This document shows, one piece after another, positions 16,140-24,275 of a stretch of 64,000 nt of DNA (position 1 is the stretch's first letter; every line of letters begins with the position of its first letter). A model generated the notes under the pieces. It saw only the letters and a list, made by a program, of their open reading frames with translations, did no database searches and had not been told where the DNA came from. A program made the position numbers and the translations under genes. This stretch comes from Hamadaea flava. GTDB taxonomy: Bacteria > Actinomycetota > Actinomycetes > Mycobacteriales > Micromonosporaceae. Where the stretch lies: the NCBI RefSeq assembly GCF_024172085.1, contig NZ_JAMZDZ010000001.1, positions 8,680,001-8,744,000 of the forward strand. The letters are read 5' to 3'.

Positions 16140-16313
16140 GCCTGCCTCCCCGATGTGTGCGTGTCATCGTCGAAAGGTCCGCACGCACCGTAGAGCAGCC
16201 GTGGCCAACTGAGGATGTTCCGCAGTTGCGCGGCGACGCCTTGCCGATACCGGTCTTGTCCGGGAGAGTACGGCTGGGTCCTTATGACCGTTGCGACTCG
16301 CCGCGCCCACTCT

Positions 16314-17774
16314 TCAGCGAGAGCGGATCGCCACGGCGAGCACCAGGGCGCTTGCGACCAGCTGCGCGCCGACCCACGGCACGGTCAGCTGCCCGGTCGC
16401 GAGCGCCAGGAGCACCGGGAGGGTGCCGCCCACTGCGACGTCGAGGCCCTTGACCGTCCACAGGAGCCATCCGGTGGGCAGCTGTGATCCCGTCATCGGC
16501 ATGACGACCAGCGTCGAGGTGTGATCGATCGGGCCTCGCCGGGCCAGTCGCCGGGCGGCGACCGCGACGGCCGGAGCCGCCAGCGGCCCGAAGACCCACC
16601 ACGGCCCGGGCGGAAGGACTCCCAATACGCTGCCGCAGATCAGGGCGGCGGTCAGCCATCCACCGCCGAGCAGTCCCGGAAGAACGAGCCGGGCGGCGTC
16701 CACCGCCGTGGGATCGATGCCGAGCATCTGGCGCAGCGCGGGATCGGCGATGTCGCGCCGCAGCGCGGCCAAACCTGCCGCGGCGGCCGTCAGCGTGCCC
16801 GCGCCGAGGAGCAGGATCACCGCGATATGCCGGCCGGAGATCATGACCGCCAGCAGGGCGGGCCACGCGACGGCCGCGGCGAGGACGGCCAGCCTTCCCG
16901 GTCGCCGGGCCAGCAACCGGGCATCGGCGAGCGCCACCGCCCACGGCGGGCGCAGCCGGGGCCAGCCCCGTGAACGCAGCCTCCGGGCGACCCAGTATCG
17001 ATCCTCGGCGACCAGTGAGAGGTGGAACGGCTCGAGGCCGATCGTCGCGTCGGCTGCGGACCCGAGACGCTGCGACGCGTCCACCACCGCGGCGGCGGGG
17101 AATCCGCGCAGACGGCGCCAGGCGTACCAGCTGAGACTTGTGGCCAGGCTGAGCAGCACGAGGGTGGCGAGGACGACGATGCCCGTGCTGGGCGAAGGTG
17201 GACTTGTGCGCAGGCCGAGCGCCCACGCGATGGCGGACCCCTCGCCTACGGCGAAGGCCGCGCCGAGCGCGATGCGCGGCCACGCGGCACGGGTGGCCTG
17301 CCAGGAGACGGTGGCGACGGCGAGGATGAGGACCGTCGAGGCTCCGGTGACTGCGGCGGCCCCGGTGGTCAGCGTGTTCGGCGTGCCGACCACGGCGAGG
17401 GCCGTCAGCCCGACGGCGCTGCCTACCACCGTGGCGCTCGCCGCCAGCGACACCGCGATTCGCGTGAGAACCGCGCGGCGTGGCAGCGGGCTCAGCAGGA
17501 GCCAATGCGCATCGGACGGCGGCAGGACGAGCGGTCCGACGACGCGAGCGAGCTGCGTCAGGCCGGTGACGGCGAGCAGCACCACCGAGGCGGCCAGGAC
17601 CGTCCGCTCGGGATGAGCCTGACCGGAACTCAGCCCCCGGACGACCGCCAGCAACGGGGCGGCGATCAGTCCGAACGCGACCGTGACGCCGAACAGGATC
17701 GTGTAGCGGTCGACAAGGGTGCCGGCCGAACGGTGCGCGCGGGTCAGCCGCCGCGCCTGGGTGAAGGCCGTCAT
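16314..17774 (-). CDS. Polytopic membrane partner of an ABC transporter
   Basis: A 486-residue hydrophobic protein with roughly ten or more predicted membrane segments and no recognisable enzymatic motif. Its ATG overlaps the stop of the ATPase gene by 4 bases (ATGA), so it is presumably that ATPase's membrane subunit. The sequence is low-complexity Ala/Leu/Val-rich, with an Arg-rich stretch (VARRLRSRGWPRLRPPW) mid-protein. The family is not identified from sequence alone; the role rests on the gene pair. The frame remains open upstream, but that is a shadow of the ATPase. Confidence 0.75.
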   Translation of the reverse strand: MTAFTQARRLTRAHRSAGTLVDRYTILFGVTVAFGLIAAPLLAVVRGLSSGQAHPERTVLAASVVLLAVTGLTQLARVVGPLVLPPSDAHWLLLSPLPRRAVLTRIAVSLAASATVVGSAVGLTALAVVGTPNTLTTGAAAVTGASTVLILAVATVSWQATRAAWPRIALGAAFAVGEGSAIAWALGLRTSPPSPSTGIVVLATLVLLSLATSLSWYAWRRLRGFPAAAVVDASQRLGSAADATIGLEPFHLSLVAEDRYWVARRLRSRGWPRLRPPWAVALADARLLARRPGRLAVLAAAVAWPALLAVMISGRHIAVILLLGAGTLTAAAAGLAALRRDIADPALRQMLGIDPTAVDAARLVLPGLLGGGWLTAALICGSVLGVLPPGPWWVFGPLAAPAVAVAARRLARRGPIDHTSTLVVMPMTGSQLPTGWLLWTVKGLDVAVGGTLPVLLALATGQLTVPWVGAQLVASALVLAVAIRSR

Positions 17775-18397
17775 TCCGCGGTGAGGGCGTGATCGGCGAT
17801 GGTCAGGCGTCGCGCACCACAAGCCGCGACGAACTCCAGGTCGTGGGCGGCCATCAGCACGGTGCCTCCGCCTTGGGTGTACGCGCGGAGCCGGCGTGCC
17901 AGCACTGCCCGGAATCCACTGTCGAGCGCCTGTTCGGGTTCGTCGAGCAGAAGCAGACGGCTGGGGCGCAGCAGTGCGGCAGCGAGCATGACCCGCCGCC
18001 GTTGTCCGGACGAGAGAGACAACGGCGTTGCGTCGGCCCGGTCGGCGAGCCCGAAGGCTACGACGGTGGCGTCGAGATCGGCAGCCGAGGCATGCGTGAT
18101 CCGCACGAGGTCGAGGTGTTCGCGGACGGTCAGACCCGGATACCAGGACGGCTCGTCCGCGACGTAGGCGACGTCTCGCCAGTATTCGGGGTCGGCCGCG
18201 GGCGGCTTGCCGAGGACTTCGATCTCGCCTGCGGTGGGGGACAGCAGGCCGGTGAGGCAGCGCAAGATCGTCGACTTGCCCGCGCCGTTCACGCCCAGCA
18301 GTGCGACGACTTCGCCGGGCGCGACGCCGAAGCTGACGTCCTTCACGACGAGATTGCCGCCGCGCTCGACGTCGAGTCCCCGTACCGCAACGATCAC
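17771..18397 (-). CDS. ABC transporter ATP-binding protein
   Basis: A 208-residue ABC ATPase. Walker A is GVNGAGKST, the signature is degenerate LSSGQRRRV, Walker B is LLLLDEPEQALD (Gln where many have Thr-Gly) and the switch is AAHD. It is short and single-domain, as in ABC-2 type exporters, and coupled to the downstream membrane gene. GTG 18397 starts the conserved VIVAVRGLDV beta strand. No ribosome binding site precedes it, but TATTCT lies 6 bases upstream, the spacing expected of a -10 box for a leaderless transcript. A longer GTG start at 18436 adds a low-quality extension. Confidence 0.88.
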   Translation of the reverse strand: MIVAVRGLDVERGGNLVVKDVSFGVAPGEVVALLGVNGAGKSTILRCLTGLLSPTAGEIEVLGKPPAADPEYWRDVAYVADEPSWYPGLTVREHLDLVRITHASAADLDATVVAFGLADRADATPLSLSSGQRRRVMLAAALLRPSRLLLLDEPEQALDSGFRAVLARRLRAYTQGGGTVLMAAHDLEFVAACGARRLTIADHALTAE

Positions 18398-18446
18398 AGC
18401 TGAAGAATACCGGCGACCACATCCGCAGGTCGTCACGTAAGTCGGT

Positions 18447-18458
18447 TACTTCCAAGTA
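18447..18458. promoter_or_regulatory. Palindromic operator upstream of DoxX gene
   Basis: TACTT and AAGTA face each other around CC (18447-18458). A further half-like TAAGT occurs just upstream (about 18438-18442). Sites of this TACTT...AAGTA form are common for HxlR/MarR-type redox or quinone regulators, which often control DoxX genes. No such regulator is in the window. Confidence 0.4.
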
Positions 18459-18535
18459 TGTCAATATGACGATGCTCACGGAATTAGCTGCTTTCGGGCG
18501 GAACCCGCGGCGGGGCCGGACTGCTCCAATCGGTC

Positions 18536-18973
18536 ATGAACTCATGGCAATCGATGGAACGGGTCCGGCCCTACGGCATCGGCCTGTTCCGCGTCGTGGT
18601 CAGCCTGCTGTTCGCGATGCACGGCGCGGCGTCCTTGTTCGGCGTCCTGGGTGGGGCACGTGGCAACGCCGCCACGATCCCGTTCGCGCAGTGGCCCGGG
18701 TGGTGGGCGGCAGCGATCCAGCTGGCCGGCGGAGTGCTCGTGCTCCTCGGGCTCGGTACGCGATGGGCCGCCCTGCTCTGCTCCGGCTCGATGGCGTACG
18801 CGTACTTCGTCGTGCATCAGCCGGCCGCGCTCGTGCCGCTCAAGAACGGCGGGGAACTCGCGGCGATGTTCTGCTGGTCGTTCTTCCTCGTGGCCATCGT
18901 CGGCCCCGGCGCGTTCGCCCTCGACACGCTCCTCCCGGCCGCCCGTCGCGAGAGCCGGCCGCTGAAGGCGTAA
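18536..18973 (+). CDS. DoxX family membrane protein
   Basis: A 145-residue, four-helix membrane protein of the DoxX/quinol-oxidase-subunit-like family. Typical features are RVVVSLLFAMHGAASLFG in helix 1, QLAGGVLVLLGLGTRWAALL in helix 2-3, and the HQPAALVPLKNGGELAAMFC segment before the last helix. Family members are linked to redox stress and thiosulfate or quinone chemistry, but the activity here is unknown. It stands alone, followed by a strong hairpin. Confidence 0.88.
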   Translation: MNSWQSMERVRPYGIGLFRVVVSLLFAMHGAASLFGVLGGARGNAATIPFAQWPGWWAAAIQLAGGVLVLLGLGTRWAALLCSGSMAYAYFVVHQPAALVPLKNGGELAAMFCWSFFLVAIVGPGAFALDTLLPAARRESRPLKA

Positions 18974-18987
18974 CCGGGAATCTCCAG

Positions 18988-19029
18988 CCGGCTGGGTGCG
19001 GTGGCAACGATGCCGCCGCGCCCAGCCGG
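18988..19029 (+). terminator. Long hairpin terminator after DoxX
   Basis: CCGGCTGGG (18988-18996) pairs with CCCAGCCGG (19021-19029). Inside, GCGGTGGCA pairs with TGCCGCCGC with one G-T, leaving a 4-base loop. The stem is about 19 bp in all. It separates DoxX from the SARP-box promoter 15 bases downstream. Confidence 0.75.
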
Positions 19030-19043
19030 GCCGCAATAAATGC

Positions 19044-19061
19044 TTTCAGCGCCGATTCAGG
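19044..19061 (+). promoter_or_regulatory. Putative SARP box 1
   Basis: TTTCAGC and ATTCAGG are direct heptamer repeats 4 bases apart (11-bp period), the spacing known for SARP/AfsR operators. It lies 67 bases before the first exported-protein gene. Two near-identical copies precede the other two exported-protein units around the AfsR/SARP gene. PHO boxes share this geometry, so PhoP is an alternative binder. Confidence 0.65.
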
Positions 19062-19128
19062 CCCGCGCCATCGCCTTCCCGCACGCTTCCGGCGTCAACC
19101 AGGAAGCCCGCAAGGGAGGGAGCACCGG

Positions 19129-19854
19129 ATGAGACCTTTGGCGTACCGCTTGGCGGTACTTGGGGCGATCGGCGGGATGGCGCTGGCTACCACGGCCGCA
19201 GCCACACCCGCAATGGCCGGGGACGCTACGCCGATCAAGGGCGAGTGCGTGATCGAGCACGTGGACGAGCGAGGTCAGGTCATCGACACCGCGAGCGCGC
19301 GGGAAGGAGACGAGTACGGCCCGTTCCGTTGCGCTGACGCGCAATGGAAGCTGGTCCGGAATCCGTTCGACCGGGATGACGCCGTCACGAGTCTGGAGAT
19401 CCAGATCGATCCCGCCGGCAAGGTTTTCCCGGGTCGGCTGGTGGGTTCGGCTCTCGGCGCAGGCATGACGCTGCGCGACCTGGCGCGCCTCGTTCAGGCT
19501 CTCACCGGCGAGGAGGTGGTCGTCGATCGCGCGATCGTGGCGGTAGACGACGGCAAGCAGCGGACACCCGAACAGGTGCGGGCCCTCCTGGCGGGCAAGG
19601 ACACCACCGGCGTCCGGGTGCTGGGCGAGTTCGACCGGCTCGACCAGACGATGACCGTCAAGGACGTCGTCGACGGCGCCGAGGGCGCGGATCCGGAGAC
19701 GACCGTCGTCTATTTCAGCATCTGGGGGGCGATTAAGGACGCGTTCAACTGGGTGGTGAAGAAGCTTCGCGCCGTCGGCGACTGGCTCGACGAGCACTGC
19801 CATCTGGAACCGTCCGCGACCGGTGACGGCGCCGACCTGGTCTGCGAGTTCTGA
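19129..19854 (+). CDS. Exported protein of a local paralogous family (member 1)
   Basis: A 241-residue secreted protein with no known function. A Sec signal peptide occupies about residues 1-30 (LAVLGAIGGMALATTAAATP then AMAGDA). An N-terminal module CVIEHVDERGQVI...FRC...WKLVRNPF is shared with the protein at 24276. A central module (RAIVAVDDGKQRTPEQVRALL, then GVRVLGEFD) is shared with those at 19856 and 24276. The C-terminus has an amphipathic or membrane-active stretch, FNWVVKKLRAVGDWLDE, and a Cys pair (HCHLEP to VCEF). The start ATG has GGGAGGGAG upstream. It is the first gene of a two-gene operon behind SARP box 1. Confidence 0.82.
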   Translation: MRPLAYRLAVLGAIGGMALATTAAATPAMAGDATPIKGECVIEHVDERGQVIDTASAREGDEYGPFRCADAQWKLVRNPFDRDDAVTSLEIQIDPAGKVFPGRLVGSALGAGMTLRDLARLVQALTGEEVVVDRAIVAVDDGKQRTPEQVRALLAGKDTTGVRVLGEFDRLDQTMTVKDVVDGAEGADPETTVVYFSIWGAIKDAFNWVVKKLRAVGDWLDEHCHLEPSATGDGADLVCEF

Positions 19855-19855
19855 C

Positions 19856-20737
19856 ATGAACCAATTCGCTAAGCGCGTCGCAGTCGTCGTCGCCCTGACA
19901 GTTGCCAGTCTCACGGTCGCGGCCGTCCCCTCGAGCGCCGTCGGGGATGGCACGAGGCTGACGATCGAGGATCGGCCCGGTGCCCCCGGGCAGGTGCTGC
20001 GGGAGATCGAGCGGTTGGCCGGGCAGCCACTGGGCGACCTGGACCAGGTCATCGCGGTGGACACCGGTGGCCGGCTGCTCACCGTCGACCAGCTGGAGGC
20101 GGTCGTCGCGGGGAAGGAGGTCGAGGGCGTACAGGTGCGGGGCACCATGCCCGGCCGCCCGGAGATGCTCGACACCACGCTGGCCGACCTCGCCGACGGC
20201 GAGTTCGACGGCCGCGAGAGTGGCGACGGTGCATCCACCGTGCTGTTCGCGACCTCCGTCCCGGAGGGCCGCGACTGGTGCCTGACCATGTGCATCGCCA
20301 GGGGCCATTCCGTGCGCGAGTGCATGCTGGCTCGGTTGGGCGGTGACGGCTGGCTGACCCTGACGATGGCCGGCACCACCACGTTGGGGGGCGTGAAGGC
20401 GGGCCTCGAGAAGGCGGGCCAGATGTCCTCGCTCACCTTGGCGCGAGTGGACACCTATGTCGGCGACGAGGAGCCATCGGAGCAGGACCTCCAGGACCTC
20501 GCGGCGGGGCGGGATGTCGGCTCGCTGCGCCGGGCCGCCACCGTCGAAGCACCCAGCCCTGACTGGGCGCTCGACGAAGTGGCCGGGAAATCCGGCGTCG
20601 CGTACGCGAAGACGACGGTGATCGTGATCGAGTCCGACTGGCCCTTGCTCGGCCACATCCTGATCGCCTGTCACTCCACGGACGGCGGGAAGCACTACCG
20701 GTGCCTCGTGCGGGCGTTCGGCGGGAACCAGGGCTAG
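19856..20737 (+). CDS. Exported protein of a local paralogous family (member 2)
   Basis: A 293-residue secreted protein of unknown function; signal peptide about residues 1-28 (VAVVVALTVASLTVAAVPSS then AVG). It keeps the shared central module (VIAVDTGGRLLTVDQLEAVV, GVQVRGTMPGRP, LDTTLADLADG). It lacks the N-terminal CVIE module and adds a Cys-containing helical insert (DWCLTMCIARGHSVRECM). The C-terminal Cys pair IACHSTDGGKHYRCLV parallels the INCKKLPNGNQSCVI end of the protein at 24276. Its ATG is one base after the previous stop (TGACATG). A hairpin terminator follows. Confidence 0.82.
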   Translation: MNQFAKRVAVVVALTVASLTVAAVPSSAVGDGTRLTIEDRPGAPGQVLREIERLAGQPLGDLDQVIAVDTGGRLLTVDQLEAVVAGKEVEGVQVRGTMPGRPEMLDTTLADLADGEFDGRESGDGASTVLFATSVPEGRDWCLTMCIARGHSVRECMLARLGGDGWLTLTMAGTTTLGGVKAGLEKAGQMSSLTLARVDTYVGDEEPSEQDLQDLAAGRDVGSLRRAATVEAPSPDWALDEVAGKSGVAYAKTTVIVIESDWPLLGHILIACHSTDGGKHYRCLVRAFGGNQG

Positions 20738-20746
20738 CCGTCCAGG

Positions 20747-20776
20747 TGGAGGGCTCTCCAGTCGGGGAGCCCTCCA
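20747..20776 (+). terminator. Hairpin terminator after exported-protein operon
   Basis: TGGAGGGCTC (20747-20756) and GAGCCCTCCA (20767-20776) form a perfect 10-bp stem with a 10-base loop. It starts 10 bases after the stop of the second exported-protein gene and ends 4 bases before SARP box 2, insulating two separately controlled units. Confidence 0.8.
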
Positions 20777-20780
20777 GCGG

Positions 20781-20798
20781 TTTCAGCGCCGATTCAGC
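20781..20798 (+). promoter_or_regulatory. Putative SARP box 2
   Basis: TTTCAGC-GCCG-ATTCAGC: two heptamers in direct repeat with 4 bases between. Its first 17 bases are identical to box 1. It precedes the cysteine-rich exported protein gene by 54 bases. Confidence 0.65.
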
Positions 20799-20852
20799 GC
20801 GGGGTGCCAAGGTGTGCCCGACGAACCGGACCTGATGAAGGAGGAGTCCACG

Positions 20853-21371
20853 GTGAAACTGACCAGGGTGCTGGCCGTGCTGGCGATGGTGTTCGCCGGG
20901 CTGGCGGGCCCCGCGACGGCGCAGGCGACCGAACCTGCGCCCGGCGGGACACCGGACCCCGCGACCTTGAGGTACATCTGCGCCTTGTTCGCGGGCGAGT
21001 ATCACGAGACAGATCCGCTCACGTATGCCTGCCAGATCGGCGACGAGGAGATCCTCTGCGCGGTGGCACGCGAGGAAGCGGGCAAGGACCCGGGCGGTAG
21101 GGACGCCGAGGAACCGCCGGCGGTGCGCTGCGGGTACGAGGTGAGCGCGCGCATGTGGCCGTCGCCGCTGAGAGACCGCTGCGACATGGCGGGCGGCACG
21201 TGGAACCAGGACCCCAGGGCCATCGTCGGTGCCTGCGAGTTCAAGGACATCCGAGTTTTCGTGCTATGCCCGGACGAACCGTGGCCCTCGGATTCGACCG
21301 TCTGCTCTATCGGCTCCGATCAGCCGATGTCCGTAGTCGAGCCCGAACCTTCGCGGAGTCCGGATGTCTGA
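20853..21371 (+). CDS. Cysteine-rich small exported protein
   Basis: A 172-residue secreted protein with no family I can name. The signal peptide ends near residue 24 (VLAVLAMVFAGLAGPATAQA). The mature part has eight cysteines (ICAL, ACQI, LCAV, RCGY, RCDM, ACEF, LCPD, VCSI), an even number suited to four disulfides. It does not show the central module of its neighbours, but has the same promoter element and size class. I chose GTG 20853 because AAGGAGGAG sits 6 bases upstream; the frame opens earlier at 20814. Its last 65 bases overlap the 3' end of the convergent AfsR/SARP gene. Confidence 0.78.
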   Translation: MKLTRVLAVLAMVFAGLAGPATAQATEPAPGGTPDPATLRYICALFAGEYHETDPLTYACQIGDEEILCAVAREEAGKDPGGRDAEEPPAVRCGYEVSARMWPSPLRDRCDMAGGTWNQDPRAIVGACEFKDIRVFVLCPDEPWPSDSTVCSIGSDQPMSVVEPEPSRSPDV

Positions 21372-24075
21372 GTAGTTCGAGGATCTCCAAAGCCTGTTTC
21401 CAGGCCACCTGGGCGGCGCCGTCATCGCCAGTGGCGTGATAGGTGTCGCCCAGGTGCTTGAGCGTGTCGGCTTCGTAGTACCGGTCGTCCAGCTCGCGGA
21501 ACAGCTCCAGCGCCCGCTGGAAGTGCTCGATGGCAAGATCGTGATCGCCGAGGTGGTGGTAGATGTAGCCGAGGCTGTCCGACGTCCCGGCTTGAAACGT
21601 GAGGTCGCCCAGTTCGCGCATGCGGGTCAAGGCCAGCTCGCACCTGGGGCGGGCGCGGGCGAAGTCGCCTCCCAATGCGTACGCCCAGCCTAGGGAATTG
21701 AGCGCCCGCGCGGCCATCATCGATTGCCCGGCGAGGCGATACAGCCGCAGCGCCTGCCGCGCGTGGCCGACCGCCTGCTGGTGCTCGCCCTGGCGGTTGG
21801 ACAGCCACCCCATCTGGTACTGGACCTTCGCCTGGTCGCCGAGGTCGCCGAGGGACGCGTACAGGTCGAACGCCTGCGCCAGTTGGGTTTGGGCCGCGTC
21901 ATAGCGCGCCATCCGGGCGTACGCGGTCGCCAGGTAGAAGTGGGCGTTGGCCTGTGCGGCCCGCGCTCCGAGGCACTTCGCGCTCTCGATCGCCGCCTGC
22001 TGATTGGCCACCTGGTCGCCCCAGTGACCGCCGCGGTCGAGGTGGTCCAGGGTCGCCCAGGCAAGCCGCCACACGTACTCGTGGTATTCGAGCGCGGCGG
22101 CGCGTTTGATCAGGCCCAATAGGACGGCGCGTTCGGCGGTGAGCCACGAAGCGGCCTCTTCCCGGCTGCTCAAGCGTTCCGGCGTCGCATCCGGGCCCGG
22201 CGGCGGCACGACCGGCGGTTCACGCTGCGGGTTGAGCAGCAGAGCGGCCGACATCGCGGTGTGCAGGTAGTGATCGAGCAGGCGAGGGAAGCCGTCCTCG
22301 TCGCGCCCGAGATCGGCGGCGTAGGTCCACAGCAGATCGTGCAGTCCATAGCGCTCGGGGCTGGATTCGGTCAGCAGATTCGCCCGGACCAGCTCGGCCA
22401 GCTTCTGCTGGACGTCGGCCGCCGGCAGGGCGGTCAGGCTGGCGGCGGCCGCTACGGTGAAGTCGGGGCCGGGATGCTGCCCCAAGAGGCGGAAAACCCT
22501 TGCGGCAGCAGGGCTCAGCGCATGATAGGACCACGAGAAGATGGACCGGATGTCGGTGCCGGAGTCCAGGTTCCGCAGCGCGTCGAGGGTGCCGAACGAC
22601 TTCCGCAGCTCCGCTGCGACGCCGCGTACCGGCAGGTGTGGCCGGGTGACACAGCTCGCGGCGGCCAGCGCCAGAGCCAGCGGCAGCCGGGCGCAACACG
22701 TGATGATCTCCTGGATCGCCGCCTCCTCCGCGGCCACGCGATCCTTGCCGATCCGGCGCGTCAACAAGTCACGTGCCTCGTCGTCGGTGAGGGGCTCCAG
22801 GATGACCGGCTGCGCGCCCTCCACCGTGACGAGGGCGGTGAGCTGGTAGCGGCTGGTCACCGCGACCGCGCAGCCGGGCGTTCCCGGCAGCAGCGGCCGC
22901 ACCTGTTCGGCGTCGCGCGCGTTGTCGAGAACCACCAGAATCCGTTTGTCGGCAAGGACGCTGCGATAGAGGGCGGCCAGCGCATCGATCTCCGCCGGGA
23001 TCTTCTCCAGCGGTACGCCGAAAGCGTCCAGGAACGCCCGAAGAACCGTCGCGGGCTCGGTGACCGAACCGCTCCGGTCGAAGCCGCGCAGATCCGCGTA
23101 CAGCTGGCCGTCCGGGAATCCGTGGCGCGCGGAGTGCGCCCAGTGCACCGCGAGGGTCGTCTTGCCGACGCCCGCCGTGCCCGAGACGATCGCGATGCAC
23201 ACGTTCTCCGTACGCCGTGCCATCACCTCGTCGAGCCGTTTCAGCTCGTCGCGCCGAGCCGCGAAGGCCGCGGTCGCCAACGGCAACTGCGCCGGTACGC
23301 GAACCGTGGGCGCGACGATCAACGGCTGGCTCGGCGCGTCCAGCGCGCTGTCCTGACGCAGGATCGAGGCTTCCAGGTCGCGCAGGCCCTGCCCCGGATC
23401 GATGCCCAGCTCGTCGGCGAGGGTCCGCTTCAACCGCTGGTATCGCGCGAGCGACTCGGCCTGTCGGCCGGCGCGGTAGAGCGCGAGCATCAGCTGCCGA
23501 TGCAGGTCTTCGTCGAACGGGCGCGCGGCCACCAACTGCTCCAGCTCCGGGACGAGCTGGGCGTGCTCGCCCAGGGCAAGCCGAGCGTCGACGAGTGTGC
23601 GGATCGCCTCGAACTGGGTCTGGCCCAGCCGCTGGGCCTGCTCGCCCAGCCACCGCAGCTCGGCTACGTCGGCCAACGCCGGCCCCCGCCACAGTGCGAG
23701 CGCGGCGTCCAGATGGGTGACCGCCTCCTGCGGACTGGCTGCCTGCCGGCCTTGGCAGATCAGCCTTTCCGCCTCCTCGACGTCGGTGGACAGGTCCGCG
23801 GTACGCAGGAGATAGCCGGGCGGCTTGGCGACGATGGCGTTTTTGGAGCCGAGCAGGTCTCGCAGGTAGGAGATGTTGCGCTGCAACGTGTTCGTCGCCG
23901 TGGCCGGCGGTTCGGCGTCCCAGACGACGTCGATGAGCTGGTCGATGCTGACGGTCCGGCCGGGGTTGAGGCCGAGGACGGCGAGCACGGCGCGGCGGCG
24001 CAGCCCGGGCACCGCCGTGACCGTGCCGTCGGCGGAAGCAACCTCGATCGGGCCGAGAAGCCTCACCTGCGTCAT
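21307..24075 (-). CDS. AfsR/SARP-family transcriptional regulator (SARP-NB-ARC-TPR)
   Basis: A 922-residue regulator. Residues 1-100 form the OmpR-like winged-helix domain (RLLGPIEV, RRRAVLAVLGLNPGRTVS, TLQRNISYLRDLL). Residues 100-240 form the BTAD (ending DELGIDPGQGLRDLEASIL). Residues 270-560 form an NB-ARC ATPase with P-loop GTAGVGKTT (299-307) and Walker B ILVVLDNA. The C-terminal part carries TPR repeats (for example FAGT-like LGDLGDQAKVQYQMGWL and GDHDLAIEHFQRALELF). AfsR-type proteins integrate signals and bind 11-bp-period direct repeats. Such repeats lie upstream of the three exported-protein units that flank this gene, so they are the likely regulon. ATG 24075 begins the conserved MTQVRLLGP; the frame extends to 24165 and no start has a clear ribosome binding site. 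Confidence 0.92.
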   Translation of the reverse strand: MTQVRLLGPIEVASADGTVTAVPGLRRRAVLAVLGLNPGRTVSIDQLIDVVWDAEPPATATNTLQRNISYLRDLLGSKNAIVAKPPGYLLRTADLSTDVEEAERLICQGRQAASPQEAVTHLDAALALWRGPALADVAELRWLGEQAQRLGQTQFEAIRTLVDARLALGEHAQLVPELEQLVAARPFDEDLHRQLMLALYRAGRQAESLARYQRLKRTLADELGIDPGQGLRDLEASILRQDSALDAPSQPLIVAPTVRVPAQLPLATAAFAARRDELKRLDEVMARRTENVCIAIVSGTAGVGKTTLAVHWAHSARHGFPDGQLYADLRGFDRSGSVTEPATVLRAFLDAFGVPLEKIPAEIDALAALYRSVLADKRILVVLDNARDAEQVRPLLPGTPGCAVAVTSRYQLTALVTVEGAQPVILEPLTDDEARDLLTRRIGKDRVAAEEAAIQEIITCCARLPLALALAAASCVTRPHLPVRGVAAELRKSFGTLDALRNLDSGTDIRSIFSWSYHALSPAAARVFRLLGQHPGPDFTVAAAASLTALPAADVQQKLAELVRANLLTESSPERYGLHDLLWTYAADLGRDEDGFPRLLDHYLHTAMSAALLLNPQREPPVVPPPGPDATPERLSSREEAASWLTAERAVLLGLIKRAAALEYHEYVWRLAWATLDHLDRGGHWGDQVANQQAAIESAKCLGARAAQANAHFYLATAYARMARYDAAQTQLAQAFDLYASLGDLGDQAKVQYQMGWLSNRQGEHQQAVGHARQALRLYRLAGQSMMAARALNSLGWAYALGGDFARARPRCELALTRMRELGDLTFQAGTSDSLGYIYHHLGDHDLAIEHFQRALELFRELDDRYYEADTLKHLGDTYHATGDDGAAQVAWKQALEILELLRHPDSAKVRARLRTSADRSR

Positions 24076-24191
24076 GGTCACAGTCTGCCCATCTCCACCA
24101 CGCGTCACCTCATGCGTGGTCGAAATCGGACAGTTCGGTTTTTGAGCAAGCATGTTGTGACGCACGGTGAACGGCGGCCTGGAGGAGGCGG

Positions 24192-24209
24192 TTTCAGCGC
24201 CGCTTCAGC
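24192..24209 (+). promoter_or_regulatory. Putative SARP box 3
   Basis: TTTCAGC-GCCG-CTTCAGC, differing from box 2 by one base. It lies 66 bases before the exported-protein gene at 24276, and 117 bases upstream of the divergent AfsR/SARP start, so it could serve autoregulation as well. Confidence 0.65.
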
Positions 24210-24275
24210 CCAGCGCCAACCTCGGCTGCCACAGTCCTCAGCGCCAACGCATTGGACATCTCCATGGGAGGAAGC

